DNA of 64,000 bases from JAWXBR01 sp034440235 (lineage in GTDB: Bacteria > Bacteroidota > Ignavibacteria > Kapaibacteriales > Kapaibacteriaceae). Under the pieces are notes generated by a model that was given only the letters and a program-made list of their open reading frames with translations, searched no databases and was not told the origin of the DNA. The stretch covers positions 62,001 to 126,000 of the forward strand of contig JAWXBR010000005.1 in the NCBI GenBank assembly GCA_034440235.1, written 5' to 3'. Of this stretch, positions 1 to 8,536 are shown piece after piece. The translations under genes and the position numbers were made by a program. How positions within the stretch are numbered: the stretch's first letter is position 1; every line of letters begins with the position of its first letter.

Positions 1-1048
1 CACGTTTGCGCATCTCTATATCAGTACAAATTGAGTGCATATATTCAGCAAGGGAGTCCACTCCAAAATCATCCTGTTTAAGCAACAGGCCATTGGAACC
101 ATGTGTAATGAACTCAGGCATAGCACATACATCGCGCCCGATCACTGGGATCCCTTCACCAAGCGCTTCTAGAAACACAATGCCGTATGCTTCCCATATT
201 GACGGCATAACAAACGCACATGCACGCTTCATCTCTTCGTGGACGCGTGCAAACGAGATGTCGCCTAAAAACTCTACACCTGTAGGTATCGGTTCACGAA
301 GAGGCCATTGTTCTGGACCCGCAACTACAAGGGATACCTTATACTCGACGTTCGAACGGAATTTTGTAAAAGCATGAACTACTTGTTCACCTCCCTTTGC
401 AAAGAAATCTCGTCCTATAAACAACAGCCTGTGCTCGGCCCTGTCTTCGAACGCTGCACGATCGCCAAATGCATTCCTGCCCGGAGGGACAACAAAGACT
501 CGCTCGGGGTCGACCACACCTGCAGCTTTTAGAACATTGGCGTCCCAGTGGCTCATGCTTATAAGGGCTGACGACTTCTGAAATCGTTCTATCTGCAGCA
601 TTGTGCGGCGCTTTAATAACCCGGGAGTATTGACACGCAGTTTTTCTATGATGTCTCGGCCGTGTTTCGTGTCATCTGCCAGGTGAATGAACGTATGATC
701 GAAATAGTTCATATAGGGAATTGGAGAAACCCCTAGATCCCCAATGATGAGCGCAATGTCTGCTTGTTTATTACGAAGTGCCGCTCGAAGTCCGCGCTGC
801 TCGCTCCGAACTACTGGCGGACTAATACGATATTGACTAAGCCATCTGCGCTTCATTCGGCGTACGTATGCAAAGCGCGCCGCAACTAAAACCGTTTTAC
901 TGACATGAACTGGGGCATCGATACAATCGATGTCTGTGCGCTGTTTAAGTGCTGTAAGAAGACTATTTGGGGTACCTGACCAAGTCATCTCCCGAATTCC
1001 GGACCAAGCAGCTGCAAATGCTAGGCGTATACGGTTGGTGCTGTTCAT
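1..1048 (-). CDS. Glycosyltransferase family 4, C-terminus cut by the window edge
   Basis: Open frame of 349 codons reading leftward from an ATG at 1048 to the window edge without a stop. The translation contains an LLFIGRDFFAKGG segment (start of the GT-B C-terminal domain) and, near the edge, FLEALGEGIPVIGRDVCAMP, the acidic E-x7-type nucleotide-sugar-binding motif of GT4 retaining transferases. It probably transfers a sugar from an NDP-sugar to a surface glycan at the cytoplasmic face of the membrane. The start ATG overlaps the stop of the upstream GT4 gene (ATGA at 1045-1048), so the two are translationally coupled. Acceptor and sugar cannot be told from sequence. Confidence 0.8.
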   Translation of the reverse strand, partial: MNSTNRIRLAFAAAWSGIREMTWSGTPNSLLTALKQRTDIDCIDAPVHVSKTVLVAARFAYVRRMKRRWLSQYRISPPVVRSEQRGLRAALRNKQADIALIIGDLGVSPIPYMNYFDHTFIHLADDTKHGRDIIEKLRVNTPGLLKRRTMLQIERFQKSSALISMSHWDANVLKAAGVVDPERVFVVPPGRNAFGDRAAFEDRAEHRLLFIGRDFFAKGGEQVVHAFTKFRSNVEYKVSLVVAGPEQWPLREPIPTGVEFLGDISFARVHEEMKRACAFVMPSIWEAYGIVFLEALGEGIPVIGRDVCAMPEFITHGSNGLLLKQDDFGVDSLAEYMHSICTDIEMRKR

Positions 1049-2175
1049 CTCTGATGTAAAGATAACAAAACCATATCCCACACTTTTGAAGCCGATGCAT
1101 CCCATGAGAACGCTTTGGCGCGTTCAATGCCCGCACACGACAGCTCCTCTCGCAGAATACTATCAACATCGACCCTTGCCATTGCATCGGCAATGGCGTC
1201 GCAATCGTTCGGATCGACGAGCAAGGCAGCCCCCTGCGTGATTTCTGGAAGTGAACTGGTATTTGAGGCGATCACGGGAACACCACACTGCATCGCTTCG
1301 GCAGCCGGAACGCCAAATCCTTCGAACAACGGCACGAATGTCATGGCATGTGCTGAAGCCACGATGCGTGCGAGCGCTTGGTCGTCTACATACCCTGTGA
1401 ACACGACATCGTCTTTACACGTCATTTCTTCAAACGTATTCTGAATTCCTTTATCTAACCACGCTCGTCGTCCGACAATCACCAGACGTGTTTTACTGCC
1501 GGTATTCCTCTTGAACACGTCAAAGGCACGTAGGAGACCTTCGACATTTTTCCGTGGCTGGAGGGCACCAACAAAAACGAAATATGGATTTCCTTCGGTG
1601 TACTCAAGTCGCGTAGCGTGGGCTGTTTCTGGCGTCACCGGACGAAATACATCACGTATGCCGTTATACACTACGTCGATTCGTTCCGGAGCAATGTCAT
1701 ACCGGCTTGCAATGTCCTGTCTGCAGTATTCAGATACCGTACCAACACGTGTTGCAACGCGCGCAAAAATTCTGAAGAACCGGTTGAAATAGGCGCGTAC
1801 GAGTGGAGGCACGTGATCGGGCACGTGGATAAAGCCAAGGTCATGAATGATTGTAATGGTGGGCGTTCGTTTTGAGGTAGGTATGTAGGTGTCGAGTGCT
1901 AGAAATGCTTCGCAACCATACTTTTTTAGCGCACGCGGGAGTGTGAATTCCGCCCATATAAACCATAGTAAGGGGTGGCGTGCAGGGGGCGGCACAACGA
2001 CAGGAAGCACATTCGTGCCGTAGACAAAACTCTTATCGAAGGGTCTGTCAAAGAAGAACACAAACTCGTGTTCCGGATGAGCAGCCACCATGCGACTTAG
2101 GATCTCATGTGTATACCAGCCGATGCCTTCGAGCTTGCCATCTAACAACGTCCGTGCACTTACACCCAATATCAT
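1045..2175 (-). CDS. Glycosyltransferase family 4
   Basis: 376 residues, full length for a GT4 enzyme. The N-terminus MILGVSARTLLDGKLEGIGW resembles mannosyltransferases of the WbdA/WbaZ type, with a glycine-rich acceptor-side loop. The C-terminal half has FVFVGALQPRKNVEGLLRAF (donor domain start) and EGFGVPAAEAMQCGVPVI (catalytic E-x7-E motif). No signal peptide or membrane segment is visible, so it is a cytoplasmic or peripheral enzyme of surface polysaccharide assembly. It is first in a leftward pair with the next GT4, overlapping it by four bases, and is divergent from the Wzz-like gene. The exact sugar is unknown; GT4 assignment is firm. Confidence 0.87.
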   Translation of the reverse strand: MILGVSARTLLDGKLEGIGWYTHEILSRMVAAHPEHEFVFFFDRPFDKSFVYGTNVLPVVVPPPARHPLLWFIWAEFTLPRALKKYGCEAFLALDTYIPTSKRTPTITIIHDLGFIHVPDHVPPLVRAYFNRFFRIFARVATRVGTVSEYCRQDIASRYDIAPERIDVVYNGIRDVFRPVTPETAHATRLEYTEGNPYFVFVGALQPRKNVEGLLRAFDVFKRNTGSKTRLVIVGRRAWLDKGIQNTFEEMTCKDDVVFTGYVDDQALARIVASAHAMTFVPLFEGFGVPAAEAMQCGVPVIASNTSSLPEITQGAALLVDPNDCDAIADAMARVDVDSILREELSCAGIERAKAFSWDASASKVWDMVLLSLHQR

Positions 2176-2263
2176 TGAATATCCTTTCGTCGGAGCACCC
2201 GTGGGCTGACACCGGCTTGCTGTTCCGTATCTTTAATCGTTCCTTCAACACAAGACCCAACGT
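2176..2263. promoter_or_regulatory. Divergent intergenic region between glycan genes
   Basis: 88 bases separate the leftward GT4 start from the rightward Wzz-like start, so promoters for both directions must lie here or inside the flanking genes. I see no convincing sigma-70 or Bacteroidota-type promoter pair and no operator palindrome. The role is inferred only from gene orientation. Confidence 0.4.
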
Positions 2264-3409
2264 ATGGCCGAACAACCCAAGCCGGCCGCATTCCCAACTT
2301 CCGAACTAATCAACACCCTATTCAAACGCTGGTGGGTTGTTGCTCTTGTGACGTTTGTGGTTGGACTGGCCACCTTTCTGTACGCACAAACGTTACCGAA
2401 CTACTTTGAAGCGTCGATAAACTGCGTACCCCCTCGAGCTGATAATTCGCTTACAGGAGGGGCATTGGGCGGTTTGTCAAGTACACTTAAGGACATCGGT
2501 CTTACAAAAATGGGAGGAAAGAGTTCAGAGGGCTACGAGTTTGTTGTTTTATTGTATACGCGCTCTATTCGAGACTCGATGATCTCGAGATTTAAGCTGC
2601 ATGAAGAGTACGAATTGCAAGGCGAGTCGATGAGCACCGTTCGGGACGAATTTGAAAAGAATCTCGAGATCGAGTATTTACCCGAGGGCAACTACACGAT
2701 ATCTATTTGGAGCAGGAGTGCAGAAAAGGCCGTAGAAATGTGCGAAGGGTTTGTGCAGGAAGCAAACTCTTTGGCAAATCGTGTTCAGCGAGAAGAAGCA
2801 TCGAAAGCCGCAGCCTATCTTGAGCAGCGGATGGCAAAGATGGACAGTTCGCTGGCTACGTTGTCCGACTCGCTCTCTATGTACGCTCGTAAGTATTTGA
2901 TCTTCTCTCCTACCGACCAGGCAAAAGCAGCCTCGGTGGCTCTTGCCACGGGCAAGGCAGAAGTGTGGCGACAGGAAACCCTACTCGGTCTGTTGCAACA
3001 GAGTTATGGCGCAGAAGACCCACAAGTACGCACGCAGAGACAATTGGTAGAGCAGCTACAACAATCGTACCGTCGTATGGAAACACAGCCGGGTATGGCT
3101 GGGAACCTAAGCATCTCCGATGGTGCGAGTGTTGGAGTGCGGTACCTGCGCGTATACGCAGAATTTGAAGCGTTTTCGAAGATAAAAGCTTTCTTGATGC
3201 CTTCGCTAGAGCAGACACACCTCGACATGAATAAGACCTCTCCAAGTCTGCTTGTTGTTGATCATCCAGAAGTAGCTGAGAAAAAAAGTAAACCTAAACG
3301 GTCGTTGATTGCCGGTGGTGCGGGGCTTGGTGCGGGTGTTCTTACTCTTTGCATCCTCATAATAGCATTTGCATGGAAGCAGTATAGACGGAATCATCCG
3401 AGAATATGA
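2264..3409 (+). CDS. Wzz-like polysaccharide chain-length determinant
   Basis: 381 residues. A membrane segment at about residues 24-44 (WWVVALVTFVVGLATF) and a second near the C-terminus (about 347-370, rich in Gly, Ala and Leu) flank a long periplasmic region with coiled-coil character around residues 165-275. This is the Wzz/PCP topology, a protein that sets modal chain length of O-antigen or exopolysaccharide. There is no tyrosine-kinase domain after the second membrane segment, so it is not a BY-kinase fusion. It overlaps the following ligase/polymerase gene by ATGA (3406-3409), which supports a joint role in polymer assembly. First gene of a rightward operon of at least four. Confidence 0.82.
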   Translation: MAEQPKPAAFPTSELINTLFKRWWVVALVTFVVGLATFLYAQTLPNYFEASINCVPPRADNSLTGGALGGLSSTLKDIGLTKMGGKSSEGYEFVVLLYTRSIRDSMISRFKLHEEYELQGESMSTVRDEFEKNLEIEYLPEGNYTISIWSRSAEKAVEMCEGFVQEANSLANRVQREEASKAAAYLEQRMAKMDSSLATLSDSLSMYARKYLIFSPTDQAKAASVALATGKAEVWRQETLLGLLQQSYGAEDPQVRTQRQLVEQLQQSYRRMETQPGMAGNLSISDGASVGVRYLRVYAEFEAFSKIKAFLMPSLEQTHLDMNKTSPSLLVVDHPEVAEKKSKPKRSLIAGGAGLGAGVLTLCILIIAFAWKQYRRNHPRI

Positions 3410-4722
3410 CAGTCTTCCTGGATAACCCTTGGCTAGCCATCGTTATCCCGCTCGCAATGATTGCTTTGCTGGCTCTGATCGCGCGTCCAAAAATTTGGAT
3501 CGCCGTATTTCTTATTTCAATGCCCGTCTTCCTTACGGACAGTGGCAAGGGGCTCAGTGCAGTAGAGATTGTTATGGGGGGCTTTTTTACTGCTAGTGTT
3601 TTGGTATGGATTGTTTCGCGCATGGCTGTTGGTGGACCTGCACTAATTCGCAACTGGTTCGACGTACTCATACTAACGTTCTTTATCGTTTGCTCACTTA
3701 ACGTAGGTGTTGCATTAGCAAACGGAATCACTCTCATGGATTGGTTGTCAGAGTATGTACTATTTACACTCATCCTTTATTATTTCCCCCTAAGAGAGTA
3801 CTTCTCTCGTGACGATCAGGCCTTCGAGCAGTTTCTGCTATGGTTTGCTATTACGACAGTTGCTCTCTCTCTATACAGCATCTACAACTACAAACAACGC
3901 ATGGCTGCAGGCCTTGTGTACGCATGGCAATTCACGGCATCTAGGAGTGTTTTACTCGGACCAATCTTCTTGCTTGCCATTGTGTTATGCATTTCTAGGA
4001 TTTTCCACCTCAAAAGTAAGTGGCGTTGGGGAGTCGTTCTAATAGCCAGCATTAACGCTGCTGCATTGTTTCTAACATTTACGCGAACGCTGTGGGTACT
4101 GTTTTTCCCCTGTGTCTTTATCGTGATGGTGTTTCTAACCCGGCGACAGAATGTGCGACTAGTTGCTGGCATGGTCCTTTTGACTTTGGTTGTCCTAGGG
4201 TCTACCTACGCCTTTAGTCCCCGATTTACTGAAATAGCCCTTAAGGTCGTTACTAAACGGTTTATGTCTTCGACACAGTTGTCAGGTGGCGATCACTCCT
4301 TTGACTCTCGCGTCTTCGAAGCCAAGTATGCTTGGCAAAAGATCAAGCAATTTCCACTTGGAGGTAGTGGTCTGCGTGCTCGGTTCGTTAGCAAAATCCC
4401 CATATCCGTTTACACCAATAACGCATCATTCATCCACTTTGGTTACGTGGGCTTAGTCTATAAGCTTGGCTTTCCGTTGGCCATGCTATTCTTTTTCATT
4501 CTTGGACTGCAATTCTGGATGTCGATCCGCAACGTTTGGAGTCTACGCCATAAGGATGCAAATCCCGTGTTGCGAAGTGCCGCGATAGCCATTATGGCTT
4601 ATTTCCCGGCCTTATTCTTTGTGATCTTTGTGACAGGGTTTTTTGACCAACGCTACGGTAACGTAATGTTCGGTTTCATCTTTGCTTGTACAGGTATTAT
4701 TTATGACCGGCTTAACCGGTGA
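3406..4722 (+). CDS. O-antigen ligase/polymerase-like membrane protein
   Basis: 438 residues with about ten to twelve hydrophobic segments and a longer periplasmic loop after the middle of the protein (around residues 280-350), the layout of the Wzy_C family, which holds both O-antigen ligases (WaaL) and polymerases (Wzy). The family is very divergent in sequence, so topology and context carry the call. It starts inside the stop of the Wzz-like gene and its end overlaps the start of the PBP2 gene by 20 bases. Probably an inner-membrane enzyme joining undecaprenol-linked glycan units. Ligase versus polymerase cannot be decided here. Confidence 0.78.
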   Translation: MTVFLDNPWLAIVIPLAMIALLALIARPKIWIAVFLISMPVFLTDSGKGLSAVEIVMGGFFTASVLVWIVSRMAVGGPALIRNWFDVLILTFFIVCSLNVGVALANGITLMDWLSEYVLFTLILYYFPLREYFSRDDQAFEQFLLWFAITTVALSLYSIYNYKQRMAAGLVYAWQFTASRSVLLGPIFLLAIVLCISRIFHLKSKWRWGVVLIASINAAALFLTFTRTLWVLFFPCVFIVMVFLTRRQNVRLVAGMVLLTLVVLGSTYAFSPRFTEIALKVVTKRFMSSTQLSGGDHSFDSRVFEAKYAWQKIKQFPLGGSGLRARFVSKIPISVYTNNASFIHFGYVGLVYKLGFPLAMLFFFILGLQFWMSIRNVWSLRHKDANPVLRSAAIAIMAYFPALFFVIFVTGFFDQRYGNVMFGFIFACTGIIYDRLNR

Positions 4723-6634
4723 TTCGGAGTTCGGATCTCCACAGCGATTGCGAATCATGCACTGGATAGTGTTAGCTATGGCAGTGGTGTTCATCGGTCG
4801 ACTAGCTTTTCTGCAGATAATTCAAGGCAATGTGTATAGGTTAAAGGCCGAAGCACAGGCGATAAAGCAGATTAAGGTCGAGCCGTTTCGCGGAAACATG
4901 ATCGATCGCAATGGCAGATATATCGTGCAGAACGCACCTGGCTTTTCCGTAACTGTTACACCTTATGAGTTAACAGAATCTTCTCGCAAACACTTGGCGA
5001 AAATTCTTGGTGTGAGCGATTCGGTGCTTGCAAAGGATATACGCGCCGCAGAGAAATACAACAAGTTCGCTGCGGCGAAGATCAGCTCTGGACGTGATGT
5101 TGGCTACGACATCATAAGTGCAATCGAAGAACAGAGAGACAGCCTTGCTGGTGTCGACATCATTGTCGACCCCAAACGCATGTATACCTTCGATGGCAAC
5201 GCTGCGCATCTTCTTGGGTATACGCGTGAAGTAGATGAAAAGGCGTTAGGTCTACTTGGTGATATGTATGACCCCGGTGACCTTACTGGTCAAACCGGAC
5301 TCGAACGCGCCTACGAATCAAATATTAGGGGGCAAAAGGGGCTACAGTTTGTTGCTGTTAACAAATCCGGTCAACGCGTTGCTTCCTTCAACGATGGCAA
5401 AAGCGACGTTCCTGCTACAGAAGGAAACGACATCTACCTCGGACTCGATATCGATCTGCAGGAGTTAGCCGAAAAACTCATGGAGGGGAAACGTGGAGGT
5501 GCAGTTGCCCTAGACCCGAATAACGGCGAGATTCTCGCTTTTGTTAGTAAGCCTGATTTTGATTTACGCAATTTTTCAGGTAAGACTTCACGCAAGTACA
5601 GTAACCAGTTGTTGCTCGATCCCGAAAAACCTCTTTTCAATCGTGTGAGCGCGCCTACATACTCACCTGGGTCGACCTGGAAGCCCCTTGTGGCGTTAGC
5701 GGGGCTTCAAGAGGGAGTGATAACCGAAAAGAGCACACTCTATTGCGCTGGCGGTTTCACGTTCGGCAACCGTTTCTGGAAGTGCCACGGTGGAGTCCAT
5801 GGTGCGCTGAATGTACGTCAGGCAATTCAGGTTTCATGCAACGCCTTTTTCAATCAGGTTGCTTTGAAACTTGGCGTCGAGCGACACCATTACTACGCAG
5901 AACTAATGGGTTTTGGTCAGTATGTCGGTGTGGACATAGGAGAAGAAAAGAAAGGTCTCAACCCTTCAAGAGAATACCTTGATAAAAATATGGGGAAGGG
6001 GCAATGGACTGACTATGTTCTTCTGAACTGGGGTATTGGCCAAGGGGAGGTAACCGTAACTCCCCTTCAGATTGCCGCCTATACAGCAACTATTGGAAAT
6101 GAAGGCACATGGTATCAACCTCATGCCGTTCGGTCGATGAACAACAAGGTTTTAAAGAAGAGACTGAACGTTGCTTACGGCTCTAGGAGGCTTCCGGTCG
6201 ACCAGCAATATTTCCGTATTGTAAAACAAGGAATGCGCGATGTTGTTACGTCGGGTACTGCGAGGGGTGTTGATATTCCTGGCCTTAACGTTTGTGGCAA
6301 GACTGGTACAGCCGAAGTACGAGGACACAAAGATCAGTCATGGTTTATAGCATTCGCTCCGATGGATAATCCGAAAATTGCCATCTGTGTATCAGTCGAA
6401 GCTGGTGGGTTCGGTGCAACTACGGCTGCTCCAATCGTTCGCAAAATGTTAGAGCTATTCTTTAATCGCACGTGGCCCACAGACATTCCTCGCGATTCAA
6501 CGTGGATTAAACAGCCCGGTGTAGTTACCCATTCACCACTAAGTCGTCCAGATACCATACCTCAACAAAAGGGACCTTTCTGGAAGTCTAGTGCCACTGT
6601 TTCACCTCGCATAGCAGCAAAGAAGTATCAGTAA
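4703..6634 (+). CDS. mrdA: Penicillin-binding protein 2 type D,D-transpeptidase
   Basis: 643 residues from the ATG at 4703; a TTG at 4682 would add seven residues but lies deeper in the preceding gene. One N-terminal membrane anchor (about residues 18-38) is followed by the PBP dimerisation domain and the transpeptidase domain. The active-site motifs are complete: S-T-W-K (Ser324, Lys327), S-C-N (378-380) and K-T-G-T (533-536). PBP2 cross-links peptidoglycan during side-wall elongation and is inhibited by beta-lactams. Unusually it is not beside rodA or mreBCD but sits inside a surface-polysaccharide operon, overlapping the ligase-like gene by 20 bases and followed by a GT2 after 3 bases. A role specific to this locus is possible; elongasome PBP2 is the default reading. 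Confidence 0.9.
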   Translation: MTGLTGDSEFGSPQRLRIMHWIVLAMAVVFIGRLAFLQIIQGNVYRLKAEAQAIKQIKVEPFRGNMIDRNGRYIVQNAPGFSVTVTPYELTESSRKHLAKILGVSDSVLAKDIRAAEKYNKFAAAKISSGRDVGYDIISAIEEQRDSLAGVDIIVDPKRMYTFDGNAAHLLGYTREVDEKALGLLGDMYDPGDLTGQTGLERAYESNIRGQKGLQFVAVNKSGQRVASFNDGKSDVPATEGNDIYLGLDIDLQELAEKLMEGKRGGAVALDPNNGEILAFVSKPDFDLRNFSGKTSRKYSNQLLLDPEKPLFNRVSAPTYSPGSTWKPLVALAGLQEGVITEKSTLYCAGGFTFGNRFWKCHGGVHGALNVRQAIQVSCNAFFNQVALKLGVERHHYYAELMGFGQYVGVDIGEEKKGLNPSREYLDKNMGKGQWTDYVLLNWGIGQGEVTVTPLQIAAYTATIGNEGTWYQPHAVRSMNNKVLKKRLNVAYGSRRLPVDQQYFRIVKQGMRDVVTSGTARGVDIPGLNVCGKTGTAEVRGHKDQSWFIAFAPMDNPKIAICVSVEAGGFGATTAAPIVRKMLELFFNRTWPTDIPRDSTWIKQPGVVTHSPLSRPDTIPQQKGPFWKSSATVSPRIAAKKYQ

Positions 6635-6637
6635 CGA

Positions 6638-7828
6638 GTGATTGTACTACACATAATATTCTGGACAGCGGCTTTAGCGCTATTTCATACATACGTTCTG
6701 TATCCCGTTCTCGTTAGGCTACTCGCCGCCAAGAAATGCGATAATGACATTGTCTATTCAAGAGGCGAAGCCGATTTTGGAGTAACGGTCATTGTACCAG
6801 CACACAACGAAGAGTCTGTTATCCGTGAAAAACTACTCAGTGTTGTTAGCAGCGATTATTTAGCGGATAAAATAGAGATACTGGTTGGGTCTGATGCGAG
6901 TACTGACTCAACGAACAGGATTGTACGCGAGATTGTTGCGGAGTACAAGAACGTTCGCTTAGTAGAATTTGCGCGTTCAGGGAAGCCGTCCATCTTGAAT
7001 GCATTAGTCGAATTGAGCAGCAATGATATTATCATCTTCACTGATGCCAACGTCATGTTTACAAAGAGCACTGTTTTTGAGTTGATAAAACATTATAAGA
7101 ATTCGACAATCGACCTTGTTGATTCGAACATGCAATACAATGATGCTCGTCCCGAGGGCATTGGAATGCAGGAAAGTTCGTATCTGAATAGCGATGCTCA
7201 GGTAAAGAGAGCCGAAGGACTGTTATGGGGAACAATGATGGGTCCATTTGGTGGCTGTTACTCCATACGTCGTTCAAAGTACACACCGGTGCCAACACAT
7301 TTCCTCAACGATGATCTTTTCATCGGTGTAAGTGTTCTTGCTAATGGAGGTACGGCTATACGCGAAGAAGCTGCGATTGTATACGAGGACGTCGCAAATA
7401 TTTTTCAAGAGGAATACCGTCGTAAAGTTCGAATATCGACTGGTGATTTTCAGATTCTGTATGCATTCTTGCCATTGTTGTTTAAGCCAAATGCTTTAGC
7501 ATTTACGTTCCTTTCGCACAAAGTGCTACGGTGGATAGGTCCGATGCTCCTCATTGCTGCCTTTTTCACTAGCTTGGCAATACTCCTCGTTGCACCATCC
7601 TTAGTAGATGTAGCAACGATTGTATATCTGGTAGGCTTTTTCGGTTTAACCCTATTATTCATGTTTCCAGTAATTGACTGGTTACTGCGTAAAGCCGGTG
7701 TGCAAGTGTATGGTGTGCGGTTACTCTCCTACTTCTGCAGTGTGAATGTTGCACTCTTGGTCGGGTTTGTGCGTTTCCTTCGCGGTGTTAAACACGGAAG
7801 CTGGAGACCAACACTACGCAATCAGTGA
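6638..7828 (+). CDS. Membrane-bound GT2 glycosyltransferase
   Basis: 396 residues starting at a GTG three bases after the PBP2 stop, so translation is likely coupled. An N-terminal membrane segment (about 3-22) precedes a GT2 (GT-A fold) domain with VTVIVPAHNEESVIREKL at its start, a DASTDSTN segment, and the DxD-like FTDANVMF. A later LNDDLFIGV fits the catalytic-base region. Three to four membrane segments close the protein. This is the processive or polyprenol-linked GT2 layout (cellulose-synthase/Bcs, IcaA-like), so it probably builds or modifies the glycan made by this operon. There is no PilZ domain. Confidence 0.85.
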   Translation: MIVLHIIFWTAALALFHTYVLYPVLVRLLAAKKCDNDIVYSRGEADFGVTVIVPAHNEESVIREKLLSVVSSDYLADKIEILVGSDASTDSTNRIVREIVAEYKNVRLVEFARSGKPSILNALVELSSNDIIIFTDANVMFTKSTVFELIKHYKNSTIDLVDSNMQYNDARPEGIGMQESSYLNSDAQVKRAEGLLWGTMMGPFGGCYSIRRSKYTPVPTHFLNDDLFIGVSVLANGGTAIREEAAIVYEDVANIFQEEYRRKVRISTGDFQILYAFLPLLFKPNALAFTFLSHKVLRWIGPMLLIAAFFTSLAILLVAPSLVDVATIVYLVGFFGLTLLFMFPVIDWLLRKAGVQVYGVRLLSYFCSVNVALLVGFVRFLRGVKHGSWRPTLRNQ

Positions 7829-7898
7829 GGTGATACCGCTCATCCGACAACAGGTGTTGAACGTATGCATGCAGACACTTATACAACGGAGATCTCAG

Positions 7899-8423
7899 AT
7901 GTTGCTGCGAATTTCTATCATACTTACTTTAGTCTTGGCGCTGCCAGGCACCGCATGTGTACCTGCTGAAAAACCAGTGCAGGGCAACAAGACAGTTAAA
8001 GTCTACAACACAAAGACCAAGGAGACGAAAAGCATGGAGAAAGTCATTAAATCCGATGAAGAATGGAGAAAAATTCTTTCTGACGACCAATTTCGCATCG
8101 CCCGCAAGGCCGGAACAGAGCGTGCCTTTACAGGTGAGTACTGGGATACACATGACAAGGGTACGTATGTATGCCGTTCTTGCGGTATCGACCTATTCTC
8201 GAGTGACACGAAGTTTAACAGCGGTACGGGCTGGCCCAGCTTTTATGCGCCAGTGTCGGCGAACAACGTCGAACTTGTGTCGGACGGATCTCTTGGCGCC
8301 GAGCGGACAGAAGTTACGTGCGCACGTTGCAGTGCCCACCTTGGACATGTGTTTGATGACGGACCGAAACCGACAGGCAAACGCTACTGCATGAATTCAG
8401 CATCGCTGAAACTGAACAAGTAA
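7899..8423 (+). CDS. msrB: Exported peptide-methionine (R)-S-oxide reductase MsrB
   Basis: 174 residues from the ATG at 7899, preceded by GGAG seven bases upstream; a longer upstream reading overlaps the GT2 gene and is not used. The N-terminus (MLLRISIILTLVLALPGTAC) is a signal peptide, possibly lipoprotein type because a Cys follows the hydrophobic core, although the lipobox is weak. The MsrB domain is complete: GTGWPSF, two zinc-type CxxC pairs (CRSC, CARC), GHVFDDGPKPTG and the catalytic cysteine in RYCMNSASL. It reduces methionine-R-sulfoxide in damaged proteins, here in the periplasm or at a membrane surface. It is followed by a strong terminator. Confidence 0.93.
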   Translation: MLLRISIILTLVLALPGTACVPAEKPVQGNKTVKVYNTKTKETKSMEKVIKSDEEWRKILSDDQFRIARKAGTERAFTGEYWDTHDKGTYVCRSCGIDLFSSDTKFNSGTGWPSFYAPVSANNVELVSDGSLGAERTEVTCARCSAHLGHVFDDGPKPTGKRYCMNSASLKLNK

Positions 8424-8432
8424 AACGCTAAC

Positions 8433-8474
8433 AAAAAAGGCCCGCACGATTGAATTCGTACGGGCCTTTTTTTT
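8433..8474 (+). terminator. Rho-independent terminator after msrB, possibly bidirectional
   Basis: A ten-base stem starting at 8439 (GGCCCGCACG, one mismatch to its partner ending at 8466) is preceded by a run of A (8433-8438) and followed by eight T (8467-8474). The A-run makes it able to stop the convergent leftward efflux operon as well. Confidence 0.85.
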
Positions 8475-8536
8475 GTTGACTTGTCTGCTTCCTTGTCTTC
8501 TTCCGTGCCTGCTTACTTGTCTATTTCGCGTTTGGC

